Below are positions 13,018 to 24,998 of a stretch of DNA of 64,000 bases, piece after piece (the first letter of the stretch is position 1; every line of letters begins with the position of its first letter). Position numbers and translations under genes: made by a program. The DNA is taken from positions 1,178,001 through 1,242,000 of the forward strand of contig CM033741.1 of NCBI GenBank assembly GCA_019671005.1, written 5' to 3'. Below the pieces are notes generated by a model. The model had not been told where the DNA came from and searched no databases. It worked only from the letters and a program-made list of their open reading frames with translations. Source of the DNA: Hibiscus mutabilis (Eukaryota > Streptophyta > Magnoliopsida > Malvales > Malvaceae).

Positions 13018-13617
13018 CGCGAATTCACCTCCATTTCTAAACCAAATGGAGAGAGCATTTCAACCTTTTGGACCTTACCAAGATCTACAGATCTTCCATC
13101 ACATTACAGTTATGGCATCTTCGTAAGGAACCAGGTTTTAGGCGAACCTTAATTTTCAATATTTCGATTTGAGATTTGATTCGTAAATGTGAGTAATTTT
13201 ATTTCCCAGAGAAATCAAGATCAAGCAAATATGCAACATCCTCCAATCCACAACCATGGATACAATGAACGACATGAATTCCGATTCCGAAGGTATTGTT
13301 TCAAAAACCGAAGTATGGATGCTTTCTTTGCTCCGGTCCCTTTGATAACTAAGAGAAAAAAGAATCCCGCGCCGAGACCTAATTCCTTCAAGAACAATAT
13401 TGATGGAAGCTCGGAAAATGTCGATAGAAATGGATTTGGCGAGAATCAATCAAGAAGCTCGTCAAGCAAGCAGGATGGTGATGTGTTCGCACTTGAGTTT
13501 GATGGTGAAACCTCCATCGGTCGAGAGAAATTTGGAGTGCACGCTTGAAGAATTGTGCTATGGATGTATGAAGCAGGTCAAGATCACAAGAGACGTCCTT
13601 ACACTGTCCGGGTTCGT
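13018..13617 (+). pseudogene. DnaJ/HSP40 C-terminal peptide-binding domain gene, fragment
   Basis: The recognisable part is near 13500-13617: KPPSVERNLECTLEEL followed by CYGCMKQVKITRDVL. This is the start of the DnaJ C-terminal substrate-binding domain seen in plant HSP40-like proteins that lack a J-domain. A preceding Ser-rich frame (SRSSSSKQDGDVF region) is offset by one frame from it, so a frameshift is present unless an unseen intron intervenes. The rest of the domain (the VKPGWKKG-type segment) is not found downstream, where AT-rich repeats begin. A possible upstream exon lies near 13046-13130. Called a decayed fragment; a gene of this kind is, by recollection, in the duplicated Arabidopsis segment near At1g44160. 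Confidence 0.6.
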
Positions 13618-13859
13618 ATTACTCCTAACATTCATTCTGTTTCACCTTTTATGTGATTTCATTTAGAAATTGCAATATTTTATTCAAACAATAATGTTGT
13701 GTTTGGTTTTTATTAAATTTGGATTTGATTTAATTTTGGTTCCAATAATAAGTAAAACAAATTCGATTGAGTTCAGTTTTCAATTAAAAAACTATTACTA
13801 GTTGAGTCGGATTACATTTAGGTCTAATTCTATAAAGGGTCAAATTTTGATACACATGA

Positions 13860-15002
13860 TTTGTAAAACTAATTTTACACAAGTTTGTGTATTTACACTA
13901 TAAAACTCAAATCCTAAATTCCTAACCCTAAAAACCTAAACCCTATACACTAAATTTTAAACACTAACCTTAAATTCTAAATTATACAACCTAAACCCCT
14001 AAACTTTAAACCCTAAACTAAAACCCTAACACATAAAACTAAAACGCACGTGTAAACTTTAGTCAAAACGACGTCGTTTTGATACGGTTGTTTGAAGCCT
14101 AATTTAACCTAAAACAGCATCGTTTTGTTGGAGGAAAAATATTAAAACATTATGTTTGGAGGGTTTTGAACCTAAGCCTTAACCACAAAACTAACACGAT
14201 ATTCTAAAATATTTTACCACAAACATTATATATCTCAAACTACATGAGATTAATTCAAATTATTTTATAAAAAAAATAATAATAATATATAAAATATAAA
14301 ATATATTATTCTCATATATATATATATTAATATTAATATATTATTTAAAAACCCAAATATTCATAAAAATAATATATTTATATTATTAATAATATAAAAA
14401 ACTCTAAACTCTAAACTATTAACCCACAAATCCTAACCCCAACCCTCAAACCTAAACCATAAACCTTAAAGTTTTGGTTTTGGAGTTATATATTAATTTT
14501 ATGAATATTTCATATTTTTAAAATAATATATTTATATTACAAATAATATATAAAAAATATATAAATAATATATTTTTATTTAAATTTTATAAATTATCTA
14601 TTTGGTTCAACCAAATTATTTTATAAAAATTACTATAAATAATATTAATAAATAAATAATATAAATATATTATTTACATATACATTAATAAAAATATATT
14701 ATTTTTTATTTTTATATATTATTTATTGTATAAATATATTATTTTAAAAAACTAAAAATACTCAAAAAATAATAAATTTATATTATAAATAATATAAAAA
14801 AAAACCTCAAACCCTAAACCTCAAACCATAAGGTCTAAGGGTTTGTAGTTTTTTATATATTATTTTTATGAATATTTTGAGTTTTTTAAATAATATATTT
14901 ATCTTATTAATGATATATAAAATATAAAAATAATATATTTTTATTTTTATATATTGATATATATATATATATGTGTGTGTAAATTATATATTTTTTATTT
15001 TA
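13860..15002. repeat. AT-rich tract with degenerate CCCTAAA-like repeats and left foldback arm
   Basis: Very AT-rich sequence with many imperfect AAACCCTAAA-type units (13907-14040, 14395-14480, 14800-14840), partly reappearing inverted as TTTAGGG-like units. The repeats are too irregular for a telomere. An inverted-repeat arm (14059-14285) pairs with 24620-24870. Confidence 0.75.
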
Positions 15003-17401
15003 TGTAACAACCCGGATCTCGAGATCTGAGGGTCGAGTTTGATCGAGACATGGGCCTCGTATTTGGATCGTGTTTTGGGCTTTTAACAGCTTTTTTAGGG
15101 CTAGCATGTCTTTGTTGCGCCTAAGTGGTTGTTGGGTTATGAGGAAAGAGTGAGGGGTATCTTGGTAAATTCATAAATAAAAGAGTTAGGGGGATAAGGC
15201 TTATTTTATGCATTTATGCATGAGATGAGATCATCTTGCTTTAACACCATCATCTCCCTTTTCCAACTTATTCTCCTCACTCAAAACTCATCCATCAAAG
15301 GTAGGATTTTGAGAGTTTGAAGTTAGAGACATGTTTGGCTTGTTGAGGGAAGTTTCACCAGATTGAAAGGATCTACATTTCAAGGTAAGCTTTGTTTGGG
15401 TTGGAGAAAGAATGGGGTTATTGGAGGGTTGAGAGGCTTGGACGGGATTGGAGTTTGGGAGCTCTAATCTTTAGTTTAGAATATGTTTTTGGCCCATTTT
15501 ATCCCCCAGCAACGTGGTAATGTGTTTTGTAATCTCCCCATGTAGTGAAAGAGGTTGGGAGCTCATCCAAGGCTCAAGAAAAGAGGAAAGCTTGAAGCTT
15601 GGAGGAAGGCCTTGTGTTATCAGCTAAGCTAAGGTTAGTACACTACTAACTCTCATAGTGTCCTGGAAATCATAAAATTAAGCTTTGAAGCATGATTTGG
15701 TGTTTTTGGCTTAAGAGTAACTTGAGTGGTTGTTAATGGAAAGTCTTAGAATTGTTGTTGTAATGGTTTGAAATCAGTTGTAATCAACCCAAAACTATCA
15801 CCATAACTTGTAGGAATGATTTGGGCATTAACCATGGGGGTTAAACAGGGTTTCTAGGTGAAACCCGCACCCAGAGTTTGAAAATCGGGCTCACATACCG
15901 GTACTGGCTTAGCGTATCAGTACGCCTTAGTAAAACATGGGAAGAATTATGAGGGGAGTACCAGTACGCCTCCCCGCGTATCGGTACCCCTTGCAAGTAA
16001 GAAATTCTAGTAACGTTTTCGCGTACCAGTACGCATGGGGCGTATCGGTACGCATTGTTACATTGCCTGGGAAAGGCTTGGCGTACCGGTACGCGTATGA
16101 GGAATATCAGTACAGAGATGGATCTGTACGAGGCGATCTTGGTACCAATGGTACGTACCAGTACGGAATGGAGATTATCGGTACGGCCTATGAGTTCAGT
16201 TCTTCTGAACCTAAAACGAGTATCGGTACTCATTGGTGGGTATCGGTACTCACTGGGCATTCTGCTCAAGAAATTTGGCTTTGCATTCGGGGGTGCTATA
16301 ATTCGAGGCAAAGGGCCATAGGGTCCCTTAAGGTGTAAAATGAATACTAAAACTGAGAAACTAAGATTTTAACCTTGTATGAGAAATAATCGGCTAATGA
16401 CTTGGTAAATATTGGGTAGACTATGTGAGGCAGAAACCCATAGGGATCCTAGGTGGATCCATCGAAACTGTGTAGTATATTAGGGTCATTGTCGTGTGTT
16501 GGGGGACGCCTAGGTAATCAAGTTATCCCTTGTTGTTGGGATTGAATACCCTAAGTGTGTTGCAACACCTTGAAGATTCTCGAATGTTGGATCCCGATGC
16601 TATGTGGATGCAGGCCTCATTCGAAGATGCTTGATGAGAGATACCGAGCATGGATGTATGATCTCGATGCTATATGGGCGCGAGCCTCATCCTCTTGAGT
16701 ATAAGATCCCGATGCTATGCAGACGCAGTCCTTGCTCGTAGTGTAGGATCCCGATGCTATGTGGACACGAGCCTCACTCAAGTGTAGGATTCTGATGCTT
16801 TGTGGACGCGGATCTCACTTAGTTGTTGATGGTGTTACCTGTGTGATGCTAGGTAAGTGTATGAGGTTCTAGTATGAGCTGTGTGCGTGATCGTACATCC
16901 ATCATGCCATGTGTTTAGGCTGTTATGGTAGCGTCATTGCTATATTTCCATGATATCATTCTTGTTGCATTGCTTTATTTATGATTTGTATGAAGCATGG
17001 TAGAGTGACGGTGTATCCACTGAGCTTGTTAGCTCAGCGTTCGGAATCGTTGTTTCCGTTCGCAAGTTAGTAGGTTCTCGTGAAGCGTAAATGAGCACCA
17101 TCAGCATCGACTCTAGTGGTTGAGTACAAATACTAGATGTAATGGGCTATGTATTTCGTAGGACCCTATATGTATTTTGTAACTCTTATTTTGTATTATT
17201 CGGTCAAAAGTTGAATGCTTTAATGTTTGTAAATGGAGCTTCATCAATATTATTTTAACCATATGGATTTAACTATGTTTTAATGTATGGACTTATGTTT
17301 TTATTGGACATATATATGATGGACTTGAAAAAGGATTTTTTTTATCAAAGTGAATTTTGGGCTTAGGGCCCAAATATGGTATCCGGGTCACGGGTGTTAC
17401 A
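15003..17401 (+). repeat. 5' LTR of the gypsy element
   Basis: 2399 bp. It contains a run of GTACCGGTAC/GTATCGGTAC-type palindromes (about 15895-16255) and a run of 45-60 bp units around GATCCCGATGCTATGTGGAC (about 16585-16825). Both occur at equivalent places in the 3' LTR. Confidence 0.95.
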
Positions 17402-17569
17402 TTTAGTGGTATCAGAGCTTAGGTTTAGTCAATTCTAAGACGTCCCCCGGGGGAGTCTAGAGGAGTGTATAGGTGTTTAGTGAATACATGCCCATGAGTC
17501 GAAGTTATACTTATTTTAAAGCTGAAATTCGGTGGTGTGGCCTTGTTTGTTATAGTGCAGAATAGAATC

Positions 17570-18660
17570 ATGCCAAGGAGGGCAAGAATCAATGAAGAAA
17601 GTTTGGGCTCCAAAGAAGGGAGTTACGATGATGAATATGTGCCTGACACAAAGGATATGTCGGAGGACACCGTTGACCGATGAGTCAACTACTTTTCACA
17701 TCTAAACCGGGCGTTGCACCAGATTGTGAGAGCGATACCGAGGGCATCTATTACCCCTCGTGAGGTACCTATTGAACGGGTAATGAGGCAAGGTGCTATA
17801 GATTTCCATGGATCGGGGCGAGATAATCCGGTACAAGCGAAACAATGGTTGCAAGATACACGCTAGATTACGTGGCAGATGAGGTTGAGGTCAGAAGACA
17901 AGCTGTCATGTATCTTGTCCCTACTGAAGGGCAATGCTAGAGAATGGTGGGAAATAGTAGAGCTTGGGTTGCACCCCAATCGACCATCTTAGGATGATTT
18001 CCTTGAGGAGTTCGAGAATAAGTATGTGGGTAAGGCTCACATCGACACCCTAAGAGATCGGTTCAGTCATATGGTGCTAGGGAATCGGTTAGTTTTTTAG
18101 TATGAGCAAGAGTTCCTTCAGTTGAGTAGGTATGCTCCTGAATTGGTTGCTACCGAAAAGATGATGTGCAAGAGGTTCTTGAAGGGTTTGAGGAAGAAAA
18201 TCCAGACTTACCTAACTGCTGCACCACCGAAGGTGTTTTTGAAGTTGACTTCGAGTGCTAAGTCCCTTGAGTAAGTGCAAGGCTTAACATATGGCCCGTC
18301 TGGTGGGCAAGGGAGTTTGGGTGGGAGAACCCAGAACCCCTCAAACAACATCTCACAGGCCTTCTCAGGGAGGAGCAGAAATCGGTGGAATCATAATAGA
18401 TGAGCGTCGAATCGAAGTTTGAGGTCAGACCAGAGATCTGAGTTAGCTGGTCGTAGAAGACCATCTTCTTCTTCATCCATGACGAGCCTGGAGGGTTCAC
18501 AGATGAGTGCAGGCGCACCAGTTTGCAACCAGTGTGGGTCACCGAATCACTTTGTGAAAGATTATCCAGTGGTGGTTGTGACCTCTCTAGACCAGGTTCA
18601 GAGGATAGCATATCCGGCCCAGAGGGGTCGAGGCCTTGCTCGGGGATGAGCAAGCCATGT
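17570..18660 (+). pseudogene. gypsy gag with zinc knuckle, decayed
   Basis: The ATG at 17570 opens MPRRARINEES. Gag capsid features follow (AKQWLQDT, LLKGNAREWWE, DDFLEEFENKYVG), interrupted by in-frame stops. The zinc knuckle at about 18523-18570 reads CNQCGSPNHFVKDYP, where the last zinc-binding Cys of CX2CX4HX4C has become Tyr. Nucleocapsid function is therefore unlikely. Confidence 0.85.
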
Positions 18661-18689
18661 ATGCAGCCAGGGATCAAGAGGACTATGCA

Positions 18690-21600
18690 GCTACATATGT
18701 TATCTCAGGTATGTTCACCTTGTTCTTAGTTCCTATTGTTGCTCTTATGGATTCGGGGTCTACCTACTCCTATATTCGTAGTGGGATATCTCGACAGTGG
18801 GGTATTCATGTCGAATATCTTGAGGTAGAAGTTCGTGTGACTAGTCCCCTGGATTTGATATGTTGGTGGACAAAGTGTATCGAAGATGCCCGATCGAGGT
18901 TTAGGGGTCGTTGTTTCCAATAGATTTAATGGTTTTACCGTTTCAAGAGTTTGATGTCATCTTGGGGATGAATTGGCTCTTTAAGCATGATGCTAGTCTG
19001 AGATATATAACAAAGAGTTTGAAGCCTCATGTTGCGGATAGTTCCAAGCTAATTGTGTGAGATGAGAGAAACTCGTGTCTATCTAGTATGGTATTGGCTT
19101 TATCAGCTCAGAGGATGTTGCAACAAGGTTGTGAAGCCTTTTTGGCCCATGTGGTGGATGTAAGGGTTGAGGGTCCCATGCTTGAAAATCTTCGGACAGT
19201 TAATGAGTTCATCGATGTATTTCTGGAGGAGTTACATGGGCTACCACCTGACCGTGAATTAGACTTTTGAATTGATGTAATACTGGGTACTGCACCAGTG
19301 TCCATCGCATCGTATCGGATGGCACCCGCAGAAATGAAAGAGTTAAAGAAGCAAATTCAAGAGTTGCTAGAGAGAGGTTTTATCCGACCGAGTATCTCAC
19401 ATTGGGGAGTACCGGTCCCGTTCGTCAAAAAGAAATATGGGTCTATGAGGATGTGTATTGATTATCAGTAGCTTAATAAGGTGGCGATAAAGAATAGTTA
19501 TCCACTTCCGAGGATTGATGATTTGTTCGGCCAGTTGAGAGGTGCTCGTGTGTTTTTGAAGATAGACCTAAGGTCAGGGTACTACCAGTTGAAGGTGGTG
19601 GATAAAGATGTCTAGAAAATCACTTTCAGGACGCGGCATGAACACTATGAGTTCTTGGTAATGCCGTTTGGGCTTACCAATGCACCTGCAGCATTCATGG
19701 ACCCGATGAATCAGATTTTCCAACCGTACCTCGATCAATTTGTTGTGGTTTTTATTGATGACATCTTGGTGTATTCACATTCAGAAGAAAAGCATGACTA
19801 CCATCTGCGTGTAGTTTTACAGACCCTCCGAGATAGACGTCTTTCCCATAAGTTCAGCAAGTGTGAATTTTGGCTTTCAGAAGTGGTATTTCTTGGTCAC
19901 ATTGTTGCTGCGAACAGGATCCGTGTAGACCTTCAGAAGATTCAGGCTGTAATGGAGTGAAGACCTCAACGAAATATTTCAGAAGTCCATAGTTTCCCAG
20001 GACTTACCGGGTATTATAGGCAGTTTGTTAAAGGTTTCTCTGTTATCGCCACACCGTTGACCAAGCTGTTGCAAAAATGGGTCCCTTTTGAATGGAATAA
20101 GACAAGACAACGAAGTTTTGAGCAACTAAAAACTTATCTCACTGAGGCTCCGGTTTTAACCCAACTTGAGCCTGGAAAGGAGTATGCTGTGTTTAGTGAC
20201 GCGTCTTTGAATGAGCTTGGTTGTGTCCTTATGCAATAAGGTAAGGTGGTTGCTTATGCTTCAAGGCAGCTTAAGCGCCACGAACAAAATTACCCTACCC
20301 ATGATTTGGAGCTCGCTGCAGTTATCTTTGCATTAAAGATTTGAAGGCATTATCTCTATGGGGAGAAGTGTTATATTTACATGGATCATAAGAGTTTGAA
20401 GTGCTTGCTTACACAAAAGGAGTTGAACTTGAGGCAACGACGGTGGATTGAATTGTTGAAGGACTATAATTGTATCATAGAATATCACCCTGGCAAGACG
20501 AATGTTGTGGCTGATGCCTTAAGTAGGAAATCTATATCAGACTTGAGAGCTATGTTTGCCCGTTTGAGGATGACCGAGGATGGAGGTCTTCTAGCTGAGC
20601 TTCAGATAGAGCCTATGTTGGTACAAGAGATAAAGATGACTCAAGCTTTGGATGAATAATTAGTAATACAGATTGAAGCGGTCCAGAATGGTGAAGCTTC
20701 AGACTTTGAGGTACGAGATGGTGGGTACTTGTACCTCAAGGGGCGGCTGTGTGTTCCGGCCTTGGAAGATTTGAGAGACCACATCTTAAGAGAGGCACAT
20801 CGTAGTCTTTTCACGGTACATCCGGGAAGCAACAAAATGTATCAAGATCTTTGTCCTTTTTATTGGTGGCCAAGTATGAAAAGAGACGTCTCTGAATTCG
20901 TGACACGGTGCTTAGCTTGTTAGCAAGTTAAGGCAGAACATCAGGTTCCATCAGGTTTGCTCCAGCCTATTCATATTCCACAATGAAAGTGGGACGAATT
21001 ACCATGGATTTTGTCACCGAGTTACCAATGACCCAAAGGAAGCATGATGCCATTTGGGTTATTGTGGATCGTTTGACCAAGTCTGCTCATTTCTTGCCAG
21101 TGCGGATGGATTTTACCTTGGAAAGGTTGGCTCAATTGTACATAAAGGAGATAGTAAGGTTGCATGGTGTGCCATCATCGATCATCTCAGATAGAGACCC
21201 GCGTTTCACAGCTAGGCTATGGAAGAAGATTCATAGCGCATTGGACACCAAACTACATTTTAGTACAGCTTTTCACCCTCAGACCGATGGTCAGTTTGAG
21301 CGTGTCATTCAGATCCTTGAGGATATGCTCAGGTGTTGCATTGTGGATTTTGTAAAGAGTTGGGAGGACCAGTTACCGCTCGTAGAGTTTGCATACAACA
21401 ATAGTTACCAGTCGAGCATAAAAATGGCCCCTTTTGAGGCTTTATATGGGCGTATGTGTAGAAAACCCTTGTGTTGGACCGAGCTCAATGAGAGAAGGAT
21501 CGTGGGATCCGATCTGGTTAGCCAAACCGAGGAGAAAGTTCAAATCATCAAGGGAATGTTGCAAGCGGCTTTTGACGTCAAAAGGCCTATGCGGATCGAA

Positions 21601-22055
21601 AACACAAACATATTGAGTATGATGTCGGCGATAAGGTGTTCCTCAAGGTATCTTCGTAGAAAGGAATCATTCATTTTGGACGCAATGGGAAGTTAAGTCC
21701 AAGGTACATCGGGCCTTATGATATTCTTGAGAGAGTGGGACCAGTGGCTTATCGATTAGCCTTGCCACCGGAGTTGGCTCGTATCCACGATGTTTTTCAT
21801 GTGTCTATGTTGAGGCATTATTGTTCTGATCCTTCACATGTGGTCCCGCTGGAAGAAATTGAGGTAAACGCCGACTTGAAATATGAGGAAGTTTCGATTA
21901 GAGTCCTTGACATAAGAGTTAAAGAGCTTCGTAACAAGTGCAGATCTTTGGTGAAAATGTTATGGAGGAACCATGGTGTTAAAGAAGCAACGTGGGAGGT
22001 CGAGGATGACATGAGAGCTCTCTATCTGCATTTGTTCCCATCAAGTAAATTTTGA
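18690..22055 (+). pseudogene. gypsy pol: protease, RT, RNase H, integrase, chromodomain, decayed
   Basis: Protease core ALMDSGSTYSYI lies near 18745. RT runs about 19300-19960, with MRMCIDYQ, KIDLRSGYYQL, the catalytic FIDDILVYSH and FLGHIV. RNase H (about 20180-20400) has FSDASLNELGCVL and HKSLKCLL. The integrase HHCC region lies near 20790-20930 and the core near 20990-21450, with FVTELPMT, IISDRDPRF and FHPQTDGQ. A chromodomain closes the polyprotein with MLWRNHGVKEATWEVEDDM, ending at the TGA 22053-22055. Stops interrupt it at 19469-19471 (after MCIDYQ), after KVVDKDV, after CVLMQ, after FALKI and after RCLAC. Confidence 0.93.
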
Positions 22056-22085
22056 GTACGAAATTTCCTTTAAGAATGGGAGAAT

Positions 22086-24541
22086 TGTAACGACCCGGAT
22101 CTCAAGATCTGAGGGTCGGGTTTGATCGAGGTATGTGCCTCGTATTTGGATCGTGTTTTGGGCTTTTAACAGCCTTTTTGGGATAGCATGTCTTTGTTGG
22201 GCCTAGGTGGTTGTTGGGTTATGAGGAAAGAGTGAAGGGTATCTTGGTAATTTCATAAATAGAAGAGTTTGGGGGGGATAAGGCTTATTTTCTGCATTTA
22301 TGCAGGAGATGAGATCATCTTGCTTTAACATCATCATCTTCCTTTTCTAACTTATTCTCCTCACTCAAAACTCATCCATCAAAGGTAGGATTTTGAGAGT
22401 TTGAAGTTAGAATCACGTCTGGCTTGTTGAGGGAAGTTTCACCAGCTTGAAAGGATATACATTTCAAGGTAAGCTTTGTTTGGGTTGGAGAAAGAATGGG
22501 GTTATTGGAGGGTTGAGAGGGTTGGACGGGATTGAAGTTTGGGAGCTCTAATATTTAGTTTAGAATATGTTTTTGGCCCCTTTTATCCCCCCAGCAACAT
22601 GGTAATGTGTTTTGTAATCTCCCCATGTAGTGAAAGAGGTTGGGAGCTCATCCAAGGCTCAAGAATGGAGGAAAGCTTGAAGCTTTGAGGAAGGCCTTGT
22701 GTTATTAGCTAAGCTAAGGTTAGTACACTACTAACTCTCATAGTTTCTGGAAATCATAAAATTAAGCTTTGAATCATGATTTGGTGTTTTTGGCTTAATA
22801 GTAGCTTGAATGGTTGTTAATGGCAAGTATTAGAATTGTTCTTGTAATGGTTTGAAATCGGTTGTAATCCACCCAAAACTATCACCATAACATGTGGGAA
22901 TGATTTGGGGTTTAACCATGGGGGTTAAACAGGGTTTCTAGGTGAAATACGCACCCAGAGTTTGAAAATTGGGCTCGCGTACCGGTACTGGGCTTAGCGT
23001 ATCGCTACGTCTTAGTAAAACAGGGGAATGATTGTGAAGGGAGTACCGGTACGCCTCCCTGCGTATCGGTACCCCTTGCAAGTCATAAATTCTAGTAATG
23101 CTTTCGCGTATCAGTACGCATGGGGCATATCGGTACATATGGTTACATTGCTTGGGAAAGGCTTGGCGTACCGGTACGCGTATGGGGAATACCGATACAA
23201 AGGTAGATCGGTACGGGGCGATCTTGGTACCGATGGTACGTACCGATATGAAACGAAGTGTATCGGTACGGCCTATGAGTTCAGTTTTTCGAACCTAAAA
23301 TGAGTATCGGTACTCATTGGTAAGTATCAGTACCTATAGTGGAGTACTGATACCTATATAGGAGTATCGGTACTCACTGGGAATTCTACCCAAGAAATTT
23401 GGCTTTGCGTTCGGGGGTGCTATAATTCGAGGCAAAGGGCCCTAGGGGTCCCTTAAGGTGTAAAATGAATACTAAAACCGAGAAATTGAGATTTTAACCC
23501 CGTATGAGAAATAATCAGCTAATGACTTGGTAAATATTGGGTAGACTGTGTGAGGTAGAAACCTATAGGGATCCTAGGTGGATCCATTGAAGCTGTGTGG
23601 TATATTAGGGTCCTTACTGTGTGCTGAGGGACGCCTAAGTAATCGAGTCATCCCTTGTTGTTGGGATTGAATACCCTAAGTTTGTTGCAACATCTTGGAG
23701 ATTCCTGAATGTTGGATCCCAATGCTATGTGGACACGGGCCTCATTCGAAGATGCTTGATAAGAGATCCCGAGCATGGATGTAGGATCCCGATGCTATAT
23801 GGACGCGGGCCTCATCCCCTTGAGTATAGGATCCCGATGCTATGTGGACGCGGGCCTTACTCGTAGTGTAGGATCTCGATGCTAAGTGAACACATGCCTC
23901 ACTTAATTGTAGGATTCCGATGCTTTGTGGACGTGGACCTCACTTAGTTGTTGATGGTGTTACCTATGTGATGCTAGGTAAGTGTTTGAGGTTCTAGTAT
24001 GAGCTGTGTGAGTGATTATACATCCATCATGCCATGTGTTTAGGCGGTTATGGTAGCGTCATTGCTATATTGCCATGATATCATTCTTGTTGCATTACTT
24101 TATTTATGATTTGCATGAAGCATGGTTGAGTGGCGGTGTATCCACTGAGCTTGTTAGCTCAGCGTTCGAAATCGTTGTTTCCGTTCGCAGGTTAGTAGGT
24201 TCTCGTGAAGCGTAAATGAGCACCATCAAGGTTGGATTTCAACATCGACTCTAGTGGTTGAGTACAAATACTAGATGTAATGGGCTATGTATTTCGTAGG
24301 ACCCTATATGTATTTTGTAACTCTTATTTTTTATTATTCGGTCAAAAGTTAAATGCTTTAATGTTTGTAAATGAAGCTTCGTCAATACTATTTTAACCAT
24401 ATGGATTTAACTATGTTTTAATGTATGGACTTATGTTTTTATTGGACATATATATGATGGACTTGAAAAAGGAATTTTTTTTTATCAATGTGGATTTTGG
24501 GCTTATGGCCCAAATATGGCATATAGGTCACGGGTGTTACA
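22086..24541 (+). repeat. 3' LTR of the gypsy element
   Basis: 2456 bp, slightly longer than the 5' copy through small indels, for example an extra GTACTGATACC-like unit near 23340. The palindrome cluster is at 22975-23370 and the GATGCTATGTGGAC repeats at about 23712-23945. Confidence 0.95.
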
Positions 24542-24998
24542 TTTTATATATTGATATATATATATATATATGTAAATTATATATTTTATATTTTTATATA
24601 TTAATATTATTTATAGTATTGTTTATTTCTTAAAATAATTTGAATTAATCTCAAAAGTCCAAGATATATAATATTTGTGGTAAAATATTATATAATAACA
24701 TGTTGTTTTAATGGTTAAGGCTTAGTTCTTGTATTTGAAGGCCTTGGGTTTAAAACCCTCCAAGCGCATGGTTTTAATATTTTTCATCCAACAAAACGAT
24801 GTCGTTTTGGGCTAAATTAGGCTTTACAACTGCACCAAAATGACGTCGTTTTAACTTAATGAGACGTTAAGAGTTAACGATGGAGTGACACATTCGAGTC
24901 AAAAACTTAAGTTCAGTGTTAGATTTGCAGCTTTTTAAAGTTTAATGACATTTTAGAGTCAGGGGCCATAGTTCAGTGGCATCTGGTGTAGTTTACCC

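Larger units (their letters stand above)
15003..24541 (+). mobile_element. Complete Ty3-gypsy chromovirus (Tekay/Del-like), coding region decayed
   Basis: Two long LTRs (15003-17401 and 22086-24541) begin TGTAAC(A/G)ACCCGGATC and end CACGGGTGTTACA. The 5-bp target duplication TTTTA is exact (14998-15002 and 24542-24546). The primer-binding site TGGTATCAGAGC (17407-17418) follows the 5' LTR and a purine tract AAGAATGGGAGAA (22072-22084) precedes the 3' LTR. The interior runs gag, zinc knuckle, protease, reverse transcriptase, RNase H, integrase, chromodomain. Long LTRs plus the C-terminal chromodomain point to the Tekay/Del clade. Several in-frame stops in gag and pol make it non-autonomous today. 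Confidence 0.95.
14059..24998. mobile_element. Foldback/Mutator-like element split by the gypsy insertion
   Basis: The arm 14059-14285 and the reverse complement of about 24620-24870 match in order: ACGACGTC palindrome, AGCCTAATTTA, ATCGTTTTGTTGGA, AAAAATATTAAAAC, TTGGAGGGTTTT, TAAGCCTTAACCA, ATATTTTACCACAAA and GAGATTAATTCAAATTATTTTA. The right end finishes GGTGTAGTTTACCC at 24998, the reverse complement of the GGGTAAACTACAC terminus common in plant Mutator-like MITEs. The matching left terminus is missing or degraded. The gypsy element at 15003-24541 lies between the arms. Confidence 0.75.

Noticed and set aside
13907..14840. Possible interstitial telomere repeats (CCCTAAA)n
   Set aside because: Units are too irregular and interspersed with AT runs, and similar arrays are mirrored within the foldback elements. 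I treat them as part of those repeats.
15841..16338. Open frames of 130-156 codons on both strands in the 5' gypsy LTR
   Set aside because: They arise from the GTACCGGTAC repeat array, which is stop-poor in several frames. The translation is a YRY-type low-complexity repeat.
16585..16825. CRISPR-like spaced repeats
   Set aside because: Units vary in length and sequence, lie inside a plant LTR and have no spacer diversity. Not a CRISPR array.
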